Below are positions 1 through 13,200 of a stretch of DNA of 64,000 nt, piece after piece. How positions within the stretch are numbered: the first letter of the stretch is position 1; each line of letters begins with the position of its first letter. The notes beneath the pieces are model-generated. The model saw only the letters and a list, made by a program, of their open reading frames with translations, did no database searches and was not told the origin of the DNA. Source of the DNA: Saxidomus purpurata (taxonomy: Eukaryota > Mollusca > Bivalvia > Venerida > Veneridae); contig JAFMSR010000003.1 of NCBI GenBank assembly GCA_022818135.1, forward strand, positions 17,716,351 to 17,780,350. Direction: 5' to 3'. Made by a program: the position numbers and the translations under genes.

Positions 1-141
1 GAAATGGCAGAGAATCCAAGGTCGCTGAAACAGATGTGTCGGGTTTCCATTTATAAAGCAGTTGAAAGGAAGCTTGCGACATCTGTGGAACAGCTACCTC
101 TGCCGAAAGCCATGAAAAAATATTTGCTAGAAATCGAGTAG
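1..141 (+). CDS. 3' end of a SOCS-box protein gene (ankyrin/SOCS-box type likely)
   Basis: The first 141 bases are open in frame 1 and end with TAG at 139-141, giving 46 C-terminal residues with no internal start needed, so this is the end of an exon that begins left of the window. It reads as a SOCS box: an elongin B/C-binding (BC-box) part, PRSLKQMCRVSI, with the expected Leu, Cys and Ile spacing, then a Cul5-box-like LPLPKAMKKYL close to the C-terminus. SOCS-box proteins are substrate receptors of Cul5 E3 ubiquitin ligases. The PRSL...CR...LPLP...YL pattern is typical of ankyrin-repeat and SOCS-box (ASB) proteins, but the substrate-binding domain lies outside the window, so the subfamily is inference. 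The gene is convergent with the JmjC gene at 7260-16052. Confidence 0.72.
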   Translation, partial: EMAENPRSLKQMCRVSIYKAVERKLATSVEQLPLPKAMKKYLLEIE

Positions 142-2049
142 GTGCTAAAGTCTGAAAGGGCAGTTGTTTGAAAAGAAATCCTTTCTGTATTAACTTTGAC
201 TCCAAAATATTTTATGCCCTTTGACTGATACTTAACATTGTAACTGTACTGTAACATTGTACAACTTGAAAAGATGGATGTTATAAGTTTTAAGTGTTTT
301 ACATACTTGACTGCTTTAATTATTTAATAAGAGTGATCTTGTTTGCAAACAAAATGCAGTATTACGCAATATTTTCTACGGATAAGACATAACTGGTTGT
401 CCATTGTTTTGCATTGTTAGTGGTGTTTTTTAAGGGCAATAACTTTCTTAAAACAAAACATGCAGCAAGTTTTATATCAATGGAAAACCTATTCAGTTTA
501 TTCATTATTAACAATTTCAAACTTCAGAACGAAAAAATCAGGAATGCATAACTTGCAGTTTTCATAAATGACAATTCATTTTAAAAAGATGTTTGAATTG
601 AAAATATGAGTTTCAAGGACATTTTAGAACTTTTGAATTTTGAAAAGGCTTCAGATGGCAAAGATAAACAAAAATTCAGAATTTTCTTTCCGATGCATAA
701 ACATTGTAAATACGACTGTTGTTGCCCACCAGATGTCCTTGGCGAGTGACGTCACTGTGATGTCTTCTATACCTTACCTAGCTCTGAAACTCAGACTGAA
801 TAATTGCAAGTTGAGATGGCACTTGTGCTTCTTAAGGATTAAAGGAATGCATTTTAAATCAAAAGAATTAAGTATTTGTAGCATTTTAAAAGAATATCAA
901 ACCATGTGTGCAATACTACATTAATTTTATACTTGTTGTCATTTGCTAATTACAGGTGCTCAGGACTTTACCTGCCTTTTGAAATCTCCAGGCAATTTTT
1001 GGTCAAAGCAGTAATTATAGGGCAAATTGTTGTAGTTTAAATTTCTGTCACCATAGCCACACAACAGAATTTGGCTCATTTAGCGAAATTTGGGAAATGC
1101 AGGGTTGATGCTGTTACTGTACTGAAAATCCAATAAATGTTAAAGTGTAAAAGATGGGTATTATGAAATTTTGGATTTAGAAAAAAGATTTAACAATGGA
1201 ATTGGTCAGGTATCTTTGCCATAACAGTTACTGTTGATTGAGATCACATAGCAAATTTTCATTGGGAAATATGTATGTCCTTTAACTGATATTTACATGA
1301 TTGGTGTCACAAGTTTTGAGTGTTTAACATATTTACTTGTATGCTATAATACGTATAATGCCTATCTTTGACACTCAATTAGAGTAAATGCAATCTTAGA
1401 TGGTACCTGTGCTTGTTAAGATCAAAGGAATGCATTTTAAATCAAAATTTGATATACTTGAAAGCATTTATATTGTAGAAATCATTGTAGATTTTATAGT
1501 ACACTTTAGACCTGCAATCTTCCATTATTATTTAAATTTTTATTGTATTTTTTTTACCAATATAAATCCAAGCCCACATAGATTTAAGCATACATTTTCT
1601 AATGTCGTTGAGAATTGTTACTTTACGTATTTCTTAGGAGAATAGTGTATTTTTGAAGCTGCTTGTTCATAGTATCTGATAAAAAGATTCAATTTCTCCA
1701 GTGTGATACTAAAACATAGAATATATAAGTAATGGCTAGAAGCAACAACACAAGTATTTGAGAAAATCTGTTGAAAATGTTGGCGCTAGCTGGGTTTTAC
1801 AGTGCCGCTACACTATATTGGAATATCAAAAGAGATTGCAATGCATTATAATTTGATAGTTTCCAGTTGGAATATGCAGAAATACTTTACAGGAAACTAT
1901 ACGGGAACCTTTTTTTATTTGATTTTTTGTTCTATAAGACATGAATTTCAGGCAGCTCGAAGAAGCTTGTTCTTTCACCAAAATCTGAATGAGCAGCTTT
2001 AAGCTTTTATTTAATATCAATTGATACATTACAGTCAAACAAAGTATGA
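142..2049 (+). other. 3' UTR and intergenic sequence after the SOCS-box gene
   Basis: No coding sequence was recognised. The stretch after the TAG is the presumed 3' UTR; an AATAAA at about 1132-1137 is a candidate poly(A) signal, and no nearer one stands out. Diverged internal duplications occur: bases near 808-880 resemble 1390-1460 (shared AAAGGAATGCATTTTAAATC), and bases near 218-310 resemble 1272-1345. The short ORFs here (60-95 codons) are AT-rich and unlike any protein I know. Confidence 0.4.
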
Positions 2050-2050
2050 T

Positions 2051-3276
2051 TTTTAGCTCGACTATTCGAAGAATAAGGAGGCTATTGCACTCAGCCGGGG
2101 TCGCCGCCGCGTGTCGCGCCGCTCTCCCGCGTCCCCTTGGTTAAAGTTTTTTATAAAGTCAAATATCTTGAATACTATCAAAGGTATTGACTTGAAACTC
2201 AAACTATATGTTTACCATCAACATCTACACCTGAGGTAACAATCCCCATAACTCTGTTTTCATTTTTGACAGATTTATGCCCCTTTTTAACTTAAAATTT
2301 TTGGTTAAATTTTTGGTTAAATTCAAATATCTTGAATACTATCAAAGGTATTGACTTGAAACTCAAAGTATGTGTCTACCATCAACATCTACACTTGAGG
2401 AAACAATTCCCATAATTCTGTTTTGATTTTTGACAGATTTATGCCCCTTTTTAACTTAGAATTTTTTTGTTAAAGTTTTTTGTAAATTCAAATATCTTGA
2501 ATACTATATAAGGTATTGACTTGAAACTCAAAATATATGTTTACCATCAACATCTATACCTGAGGAAACAATCCCCATAACTCTGCTTTCATTTTTGACA
2601 GATTTATGCCCCTTTTTAACTTAGAATTTTGGTTAAAGTTTTTTATAAATTCAAATATCTTGAATACTATCAAAGGTATTGACTTGAAACTCAAAGTATG
2701 TGTCTACCATCAACATCTACACCTGAGGAAACAATTCCCATAACTCTGTTTTGATTTTTGACAGATTTATGCCCCTTTTTAACTTTGAATTTTTTGTTAA
2801 AGATAGAATACTATCGAACGTATTGACTTGAAACTTAAAATGTATGTTTACTGTCAACATCTTCACCAATGTAGAATTTTGTCACAGTTTTTACCAGACT
2901 AATATGGAAATACTCAAAATGGCTTTCTTTTGAAATGTCATAGAATAATTATGCAGCATGCAGCGGCCATGCGCGGCTTTTTTATAATAATCCTATAAAT
3001 ATCAATTTTGAAAAGTTACAAAATTAATCATGATCAAATATACAAGGTCATGTATTTCTTTGAAATTATCCCCCCCATCCTCCCTCCAGTTGGCTTGCAG
3101 AATCCAGAGTAAGGCTTTGAATGCAATGTACATTTACAAAGGTTTTGAACAAGTTTCATATCTTTGACCTTAATTCTTATAGACAATTACACAATACTCC
3201 TGTTCTTAGACAAAAACCCCATTTTACCAACAAGCTTTCAAATAGTCGAGCGTGCTGTCATGTGACAGCTCTTGTT
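2051..3276. repeat. TIR element filled with 163-166 bp tandem units
   Basis: The left end reads TTAGCTCGACTATTCGAAGA and the right end has AATAGTCGAGCG followed by a short GTGACAGCTCTTGTT tail, so TCGACTATT/AATAGTCGA forms an inverted terminal repeat. Inside, a unit beginning AAATATCTTGAATACTATC recurs at about 2160, 2323, 2490 and 2652, with a degraded fifth near 2800. Each unit includes CATCAACATCTACACCTGAG and GACAGATTTATGCCCCTTTT. The block at 52913-53860 is a diverged relative. This is a non-coding repeat of a type abundant in bivalve genomes; the class is not established from this sequence. Confidence 0.75.
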
Positions 3277-5050
3277 ATTCTTTTTATTATTTTTCACAAG
3301 GTTTCACATTTGTGCAGATAGGACTCTGACAAATGGACTCCTGATAATCAATCAGCTCTGGTTCCCTTTTCAAAACTTACCTTTTACATCTGGGTATTTA
3401 TTTGAACAGTTACTGGTTCCCATGCCCCTATTACAAACTTAGCAGAGTCAGGATAGACGCCTTCTCGTATTCAAGAGGATTCCTGGTAACCCTAAAGTGC
3501 ACATTTAGGGGTGAATACAAATACATGTAGTTATTAGCGTATACATAATAGAAATAGAAGCAGAAAGGATAGCTTCCTGTTCAGCTCTTGAATATTTTGG
3601 GCTTAATTAAAGAATATCTCAATCTGACAGGTGTGAATGTTTTAATCAGTGTAACGCAGCTGTATTGCTCACCTGGGTACCATTGGCCATTTTACAAGGT
3701 CAGCAAGAGGGTTGCAGAAAACAGTTAAAGTCGACTGTCGAGTTTTCAAGTTTATGTAACGGCTCTATGATTGGAGGCAGGACACATTAAATTTAAGGTC
3801 ATCAATGAAAGAATCACAAGGAAACCCATTTACAAAAACTGCACAAATACTCCCAAATTTCATCACAGTAGCTTCACAAACAAGAAAGAATGTCATAGTC
3901 AAGGTCATTCCATGTAAGAGTTGAAATCTATGTAATAATGTGAAGGATTTTACTTGACCTGTCTAGTCTTCACAAAACCGTTGGTTTCTAGGAAGCGTTT
4001 GGCCCATCTTAGGTGTGGTCTACCGCATGATGATATACAGTACACACTTAACAAATTTTTCTAGAAAATATGGTTAAGTACACATTTACTTATTAGTGTA
4101 TTAAAGTCTAAAGATGCATACATCAAAAGCATCGATTGTTCCCGTTTTCTAGGCAAAATCAGTGTACATGTGTACATACCATTGGAGGCTCCTGTTGCCA
4201 TGGTTTATCCTTAAGTTTCTTGAGCTCAATTGCAAAATAAAGTTTCTTAGCTTACAGTTGACTTGGGATAATGTGACTGATGAAAGATATTATGTGAACA
4301 CAAGTATTAAACTATTACAGTAGATCATGCATACAAGAAAGACTTCATTCTTGCATATCAGATAGACTTTTCCGGTGATTTTACCGATGCTGGAGTAATT
4401 GGTCCGACACCTCTCCTGTGCCAGACGACTCTCGTGAATTACTTGTGACGTAACGTTATAAAAATTGTGATGTCACTTTCCGCAACACAACGTATGAATA
4501 TCTTTTGTTTATATATGATAATGCATCATTTTGATAAGTTTGCAATTAGAAATCTACTTTAAATTGCAAAACATTATGTAAGAAAAGGTTTCTATCAAGA
4601 GACATTTGGTTTAGATTGAAATATCTGTCACCTTGCGTAATTGTTTTGTGGGAACTCGGCAGACCTTCATTTCCACCAAAACAGTTAGCCTCATTGATGG
4701 ATATTTCAATCTGAACTGCATGCTCGTGACAGAAACTATTAACCCGAAAATTATCAGATTCCAATTTACAAAATAATATTGGACTTTTGTTGCGTCACTG
4801 TCACAATATCCTGAATGAACTATACATCGCTCTACATATCCAAACCCATCGTGGAATCAATCACTGCAGGAAAGGGCCAGCAGCTTTCATCACAACTGGA
4901 TGGACTGCAGTCAAGGCTGTAGTTTTAGATGTACTCGTGGATGACTAACACCTCATATGGCTTGACTGGGTATCGAGTCCAGCAACAGATTGTTTGACAT
5001 ACAATGTCATTTAATTACCATCCAAATAATAACGCAAAGTTAAATAGGAT
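3277..5050. other. Intergenic sequence without a recognised gene
   Basis: I see no exon or known repeat boundary here. A minus-strand 72-codon open frame at 4546-4764 has a fairly protein-like composition but no recognisable domain and no convincing splice partners, so I do not call it a gene. The convergent genes on either side should end somewhere in or next to this stretch. Confidence 0.3.
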
Positions 5051-6829
5051 TAAAAATAATTTATTTGTATAAAAAATTCTCATAAACTCTTGTATAAAAA
5101 ACAAAGAAAAAGGCATTATGTAACAACAATTATCAGATCATACACAGGACAAAATGTTAAATTCTATATATCAATGTTCTTGGCATTATTTGTTCCTTTT
5201 TCTCACTAACAGTAAAACAGAAAAGATGTATCTAAAAGCATTCACATCCCTTTACAGTAATGCGAGTGATATTCTGAAAATCCATAGATACAGATCCACT
5301 GGAAAACTGGTTTTCTAGGTTATTTTCAAGTACCTTAGTTTTTGGAAGCTCTGTGTTTTTTCCTCAGTTTTAAAGACCTGTCAATACTTACACTCCCAAA
5401 GGAATCCAAAAAGTTTGAAATCCAACTTATCAAAATTTAAATGGAAACTATGATCACTGGATATCAAAACTGTGATCAAACTCAAAAATAACACTTCTTC
5501 AAACTTCACAATTGTCTAAATAGGACAAGATGCAACGCTGAAATCTTTTCCTTTCATATCCATATATATTTTGAAATCTGCATCTAGCAAACTTTGCAAA
5601 CAACAGCCCCCAGGAGTGACTTTAACAAGAGAATCTAATACGTTCTTATGTTGCAGGTTTTGTTTACTGAACTGTTTCGTCACTTCAATTGCATAGATAA
5701 AACTACATATCTCAAGTTCAATATGTTAAACAAAATTTTATGCTGGCACATTATAGCTTGGTCAATTGTAAATTGTATAATTTTCACTTAGTTTTAATTT
5801 TTCTCTATTTTTCGCCAATTTCCTACTTCGCTAGTCTAAAAATCTCACAAAAAGATTCATTTCACATAGATTTACTATTAGAGAACTCTCTTTTCAAAAA
5901 TAAAAAATTCTCAAATAAGTATGTCTGCTCACAAATCATGAAATTCTCATCACAGGAAAATAACCCAATTTACAGTAATGTACCAAAATGAAAATTGCTG
6001 AGAGTGTACAACCATGTGTGATTTTTAAGCTGAACCCAAACAACCAAATTTTGCTTGACTTTTTCACACCACAAAATATTAATAAAAGTGAGTAACAGTA
6101 ATTGAAAATAAGTTTAAGCATACATGTTTATCTCTTATAGGATTAATTTTGTCAATTTGGCACTAAGAGATTAACAATATTCACATTTGGTTAAACATGT
6201 ACCATACAAATACACTGCTTCTATCATATAACAAGTAGTCACAAGAACAACAGCATTCTATAGGCACACACTCTGCATGTTTTATATATAAGGCAACTAT
6301 ATGATTTATAAGATAGTGGCATAACTACTAGAAGAATAGTCTATTGAACTAGCAGAAACTCAGTAATTGTGTCAAATATACTTATTTTAGTGGAAAACTT
6401 ACACTGCCATTCAACCATTGCAAAAATGTCATATTTTGGATATACATTTGTTTTTACTGGTCAGTGCTCATGTCAGACACATGAGTTTGTTTGAATTTCA
6501 AGACTTATTAGGCAAACCAAATGTGCTAGTACTGAAATATACTGGGATAAGAGGAATGGACTGGTACTCGTACATTTAGATTATAAACAATCTAAAGACT
6601 GGTACCTGTACCACAGAAAGCATTGTTATCAAATGATGCAGAAATGGAAATATTTGATACCATCACCCATATATAATTATGTCTATTTTTTGTGAAAATG
6701 AATATTTGCCTGTAAAACTCAAATTACTGAATGCATATCTATGATTTAATAAATACTATGATAAGGAAGAACTGTGATTTATGAAGCTATGAAATTATAA
6801 GTCTCTGAACACTGAAAATCATATGCTTC
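5051..6829 (-). other. Probable former 3' UTR of the JmjC gene, plus a MITE-like segment
   Basis: The sequence is AT-rich and without coding sequence. On the minus strand AATAAA occurs near 5056-5061 and at other places, so it can hold the original polyadenylation site of the JmjC gene. Around 5750-5975 there is a segment with inverted ends of the CAATT-GTAAATTG / CAATTTACAG type, related to the MITEs at 43621 and 51605. The exact transcript end cannot be seen without RNA data. Confidence 0.3.
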
Positions 6830-6837
6830 ATCATAAT

Positions 6838-7258
6838 TAGGGATGTAATTGATTAAAATTTTTGTATCGATATATCGATTTAGAAATATCGACGATACAG
6901 CGATATATCGATACATGGGCGTGGGCAAAAAGTCACGACTACAATTCTACCAAATCTCTTGAATTTATTTGTACTAAACATATGGTTCTAGTCTATAATA
7001 TATATCAACCCTTGCAGGCTGAATATTTTTGCCAATGAGACCACATTTCATTAAATTAAATCATTCCGTTAGAAAAACCGAACTTGGGTAGAGTGATTGT
7101 TTATATTCTGGTTGAGTTTTGATGGAATTTTGAGCGTGAAACTGTAGATTTGCTGGTAAAACATTATTCGATATACGATTTTTCAAAATGGCATCGATTT
7201 GAATCGAAAGTGTTTAATCGTTGATATATAGATATCGTTTGAATCGATTACATCCCTA
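6838..7258. mobile_element. hAT-type MITE inserted at the JmjC stop codon
   Basis: A 421-bp non-coding element with termini TAGGGATGTAAT and ATTACATCCCTA. It is flanked by perfect 8-bp target duplications ATCATAAT at 6830-6837 and 7259-7266; an 8-bp duplication is the hAT hallmark. A second copy of the family lies at 11442-11771 in opposite orientation. The right duplication contains the stop codon of the JmjC gene (minus-strand TGA at 7262-7260), so the element now forms the start of that gene's 3' UTR. It also carries a minus-strand AATAAA near 6964-6969. Confidence 0.9.
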
Positions 7259-7259
7259 A

Positions 7260-10200
7260 TCATAATTCATCATGTTTATCCATTTCATCGGAGTCTCCGT
7301 CTAAATATGGTTCCCCTCCCTCGTTCTCCCCTTCATCAATGTCTATCCCCATTTCATCATATATCTTCTCCATATCATCCTCTATTGCATGCAGTATGTC
7401 TCCGATATCTAAGAAAACCTGAAAAAACATACACAGCATGGTAAGTTTTAGTTTTGAAAATGGACTTTCCAAATAGCGACAGTACTTCTTATTGTTTAAT
7501 ACTCAGAGTCTCAAAGTGGTGCTCTATGTAAATTTACTGATTGAATAGCAAACAGTGTAGTACATTACAGTGCCGATAATGATAAGACTGCATGGATCTT
7601 CAGGGAGATCATGATCTGCACTCATTGCAAATTTGGAATTATCTGCGGCAAGCATTGTTCAAAGTTATCTTCTCCCTATGATAATTTACTAGAGTCTAAC
7701 TTATGACATATAAACACAGACTTAAAGCATTTACTTCCATTATGATTTGTTTGGGTAACATAACCATTTCAAAAGTATTTCAGTTTGGTACATTTGTACC
7801 TAGGAAGGACTAGTACTATACTCCCATCCTCCAGAAGAAACTGCCAACTTTTTCACATTAAAGACAGTCGGGAGCAGGGCTCAAACCTTCAATGCTCCAA
7901 CACTGAGAGGTTTAGTGATTTCAAGAAAGTTACCAATAGACTAGAGGCTGGTTGGTCGTAGGACGCTAAATCAGACAAACGCAATATGATACCCAATTTT
8001 ATACCAAACATGTAAGTCTACCTTGTGAAGTACATTTCAAATGATAGGCATTTCAAACTGTATGAGTTTTCTCTTTTCTCCATTATACTGACATAATAGG
8101 GCATAATAAAATGTGCGTGTGTGCATGCATTTGCGTAAGAAAAGGATAAAGTCACTCATTTTACAAACTGAACGCTGTCCGAGAAAGCTTCCTACTAATG
8201 CATTCACCTTTATCATTGTATTAAAGATTCGGTCACTTGGTATAATTTGATAAAGCAAATATGTATTTAACTGAATAGTTTTCATAGAAAATTACAATTT
8301 TCATGCCTGTGACTATTAGAACAAAATACTTTTAAACAGCTATGCTTTAAAGCAGACGACACTGAATACAATGTTGTCTGATCAGGATATAAGTTTTAAA
8401 CCTTTCAGATAAAAAAAGATAACAATCGATTACCTCATCAGATGTAGAATCAATTTCCTCTTTTGTGACAGCAGCATCTTTGTTGACATCCAATAGGGAA
8501 AATATCTGCAAAAGGAAATAAAATGATAAGTACATAGATGTCTTGCAATTTCCTTATCACGTGACACTATATTGATGGCTGTTTACCAAACTGTCTTATT
8601 TGCTTCTACTTATATATACAGTCGGACCTACCCTAATGGCACCTCCCAAGTGCAACAACCTCCCTAGAAAGACACACCGTTTCTTTCCCATTGCATTAAC
8701 TATAATCGACCACTCCAAAACAACACCTCTTTACAACATTAAACACACTTGTGTGTTCCCCAAGGTGTTCACTCCTGAGAGTTTGCATGTACAGTAAACT
8801 CTGTTTAAAACGACTCGGGATATAGTAAAATTCCAGATATAAGGAACAAACATTCTCTGCCCGAGTTTATATACAGAGTTTACTGTACACTTAGAACAGT
8901 ATTGTGTTCAGTCTTAATTATACTTTAAATCTAGAGCTGAAAATATTGCTTTTTGAAATACCGGTATATACAGTGTATAGATATGCTTGGAAAGATATAC
9001 AAAATAAGTAGGACATAAGAAAACAGAATGAATTTCTATATCATACCTCATCCAAATCCTTCACCACTTCTTCATTCTGTAGGAGAGCTGAAGCCATCTC
9101 TGGCTGAAAAATTACATATTACAATAAGCTGACCACATCTTTAACCGTATCTTAATCTTTGAAATAATTTGTCCACATTTCAGTTTAAACAGTATCCTGC
9201 ATTGTTCATTATAAGGGGAGCTAAGCAAAATTTAGTCAATTAAATATGAATGTAACAGTGTAGACAAGAATCAGACTGCATTAATGTAACAATGTATCAT
9301 AATCTTCACTTCACTAAATTTTACCCCAAATACATAATGCATATATACCAAAATCAATATATCTATGTATCCACCCACTAAATTTCTAAAATGAACAAGT
9401 CATTATTGTTCATTGGGGAGCTCATTTAAGATTAGATGGTGAAATAGTGCAGATCATGCTCAGTCTGCACAAGTGTACGGGAAAAATCAATATTTGCACT
9501 GACAGTGAAGATTTTTTTGACAATGTGTTCAAATACTGTAAAAGTCTTCATATTTGTGAGCTGTTTATTTCGTGATTTTCCAATTTTCTATTTATTCACA
9601 AGATTTTAAATTCATGAGCAAGCGCTACAATAAAATATGATCATTGTTTGTTTGCTATTGACGTATGATTTTACAATGATGATTTCAATTTGGACAAGTG
9701 TTAGAGATGTCAAATGAGTGAGATTCCAATGATTTAAAATTGATGACTAGTATTTCATTTGTTGTAAACAAATATGTTTAAAGTTTGGTATCTATGACGA
9801 GTTCGCAGGGCTTCATTGTTGAAAATAAAAACCTCGCAAAAAAAAACAAAAAAAACCAAAACTTTTACAGTACCCGACCAGTCGGGATTAAAAATCAATG
9901 ACAGCGAGATTAAAGGTTGAAAGTTACTATTGCAAAGTTACATATAAAACTTTCACAAATTTTGAATTTAACCAGAAAGCTTACCCCAGCTAAGTTGTTT
10001 GTGAACATGGTTATATCCATTTCACTGGAGCTGCCTATAAGTCTTTTGAAATGTTCCCTGTGAAAACAAAAGTTATTTAAAATCTTCCTTGTATTGAACA
10101 AAATCGCTACATGTATATTTTTTAATTTTTGAAATTAACAAAGAATTTCTACCTTACTGTGATATTATTTTTTACATTTAAATGCATTGTACATTTTTGC

Positions 10201-13200
10201 CTTGTATCTTCCAAGCTGTTGGGAGAAAAATCACACACATGTATACAATGTACTGTAAAACAGGTTTTATTCGCGATCGTTTAATTTTCGCTAATATTCA
10301 TGTTTTCAGTACCTCGCGAATTCAAGATTGTCGTGAAAATTCCTAATCCGAATTAAATTTCATCCGAATTTGTGGAACTTACACACGTACCGTTTGTATG
10401 TTATGAAGTTAACTGACCGTACCTTGACGTATGCAAGGTAGATGTTTCCCCCTTTACTCCCAATTCGTTTTGTGAGTCCCATGTTCGAAAACGTAAATTA
10501 ACAACATGGCAGGTTGTAAATTGATCACTGTCTAAGCATCTATTAACACAGATGTGTTAAAACAATTACCGATGACAGGTGTCAGTAAGATTTTTACAAG
10601 CTCATCTCTTTGTTTGTTTGACAACAACTTGTAAATCGCGTGAATTAAAATTTGTTTGCACATCTTTGGTTGTTGGCTACCTGAACTTAAATCAATCAAT
10701 TACAAACCTGTTATAGTTTGTGCATGTCAGGCGAGTGATTAATTCAACAAACATACAAGTAGGATTAAACTTTTTTACACGGCAATTTCGGCTTTGGGTT
10801 AATTTATACGACGCAAATGTATACTAAGTTTAAAACCAAGTTTATCCAATGAAGAGGTCACTTTCGATTTTCAGGATGTTGAACTTCGCGAATTCAAAAA
10901 TACGCGAATTATTAAAAACGTCAAAATTAGACAAAAATCGCGAAATTTCGGTGTCGCGAAATTAAAGTGTTTTACAGTATTTGCTTATAGGACACTTAAA
11001 TAGAATCACTCAAGCATAAAAAATAACTGTTCACAGGGCTAGCACAGGCACATTTTAACACATCCAGTACATTATCTTCAGAAAGCAACTATCAAACCAT
11101 CATGTGGACATTAGCAGAATAAAAATGTGCTTACCTTATTTCATTAGGATTAGATACCAAATCTTGAAATCCTTTAAATTCTGCTTCCTGTAAGGTCATC
11201 TCGGGGTTACAGGGGTCGGAGCACCTGCTGTAGTCAAGGTCATCTGACAGATGATGTTTCCACCATACATTCACAGCCAGATTACTCCCATAGGATCTTA
11301 CTTGATGTATCCTGGAATTGTCCAACTGTCTTGATTAAAATTCTGTTCAATTCAGCACTTATGAGGGTCATTCTGACTCATTCAGGTAGTGTCATACAAA
11401 TCACAGCTTCTTATCGTTACAGAATTTTGTGCACCCAGCACTAGGGATGTAATCGATTCAAACGATATCGTTATATCAAATTCCATCAAAACTCAACCGG
11501 AATATAAACAATCACTCTACCCAGAGTTCCGTGTTTTTCTAACGAATGATAATGTAATGAAATGTGGTCTCATAGGCAAAAATATTTCAGCACTGCAAGG
11601 GTTGATATATATTATACACCAGAACCATATGTTTAGTACAAATAAAGTCAAGAGATTTGGTGGAATATGTAGTCAGTGACTTTTTTATGCCCATGTATCG
11701 ATATATCGCTGTATCGTCGATATTTCTAAATTGATATATTGATACAAAAATTTTAATCAATGACATCCCTACCCAGCACAACGTACCGTAAGCTAAATTG
11801 CCAAGACATCAGAACATGATGTAATTTAGGCAAGAATCATCCTATCTCTATCCGCGGAAACTTTCCAAAGTTTCATCACTGTATTATCATGACTCTCGTA
11901 TTTAGACATTTTAACTACTAGTATGCTTGATATACTTACATGCGTACACAAGATAACAACTGACTAGTGCCAGCTAATTGAGCTTAAAATGATAAAGAAT
12001 GACTGCATGTGCTCATCTACAACTATTCAAGCTGGTCATAGAACTTTGTCAGACAACCTGAATACTGTTTATAACACATGAAAGAAATGTTTAATCATTT
12101 GAATCCACTGCAGGAAGAGGTAAGAGATTCTCAATCCATAATTTGGTTATCTGAAATGGATCTGTCTGAACTCTGAAAACACCAAAGTCTAGGGCTAGAG
12201 GGTCAGAGACTCTTAAACCAAAGATCATGGATTCAAATTCTTCTTTCAGCAGAATTTGGGCGTGACCTCGACTATCCCTTCTTCCTCTGTGAGCACTTGA
12301 CTTATGTCTGGGAACCAAACAGAAAGTAGCTAATATAAGTTGCAAAAATTTAAGTCTACATTAGACGTACAGTAAACTCCATATACGATATAACATCTCC
12401 AGAAACAGCAAACTTCCAGATATCAGGAACAAATTTTATTGGTATGAAAATGCTATATGGATAAAACACATTCCGGACATAAGGAACAAATTCAAATGGT
12501 CTTACGGAGTTTGTTATATACAGAGTTTACTGTACCTAGACATATTAATCCATCGCATCGGCATGTCACACTAAGCAGCAGTAACTAAGAGCATCTGAAG
12601 AGCCCCAACGTCAGCATTCTGTACTGAACAAAATAGGAACTATCAATCAAGCTTACCATAGGTATGGAATATACAGACAGTCTCCAGCTGTCATGTTGAC
12701 ATGGTAAAACTCTACCTCTGCCATTCCTGGGAACATTGTGTAATCCACACTGAAATTTTGTGTAAATCATCTGTCAGGAATTTACAGACATTTGAACACA
12801 AAAAAAAATACAACAACATTTATTGTGTTAACAACTCTTGAATTAAAAACTTCTTCTAAACAAGAACTGCCCCTCACAAGTGACGAATGCCCCTGAAAGA
12901 GGTTCCTCAAAATCTTTGTCCTCTACATGTGCTCAATAATTGTGGTATGTAATTTTAAAATCCATGCGACACATCGGCTTGATGGTCTAGACATTTGTGT
13001 CAAGTTATTTTAAAATCAATCGATGCATGACAAATTTATAGTCCGGACACAAATGTGTGCATATATACAGGATTCCATTACCTTCAAACTCTAAGTGTGA
13101 CCTTGACCTTTGAGGTAGGGACGTGGGTCTTGCATGTGACACGTCGTCTAGATGTGCTAGACATTTGTGCCAAGTTATTTTAAAATCCTTCAATGCATGA

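Noticed and set aside
4546..4764. Minus-strand 72-codon frame as a small gene
   Set aside because: No domain, homolog or splice partner recognised; could be chance in AT-rich DNA.
7260..7472. A separate small acidic gene ending in HDEL
   Set aside because: The part up to 7418 is the last exon of the JmjC gene; the part above is intron with an acceptor at 7419-7420.
12091..12345. Minus-strand 84-codon frame between JmjC exons 5 and 6 as an extra exon
   Set aside because: Exons 5 and 6 join perfectly within the Trp-Ile-His strand of the JmjC fold, so an insert here would break the iron site; the frame has no known domain.
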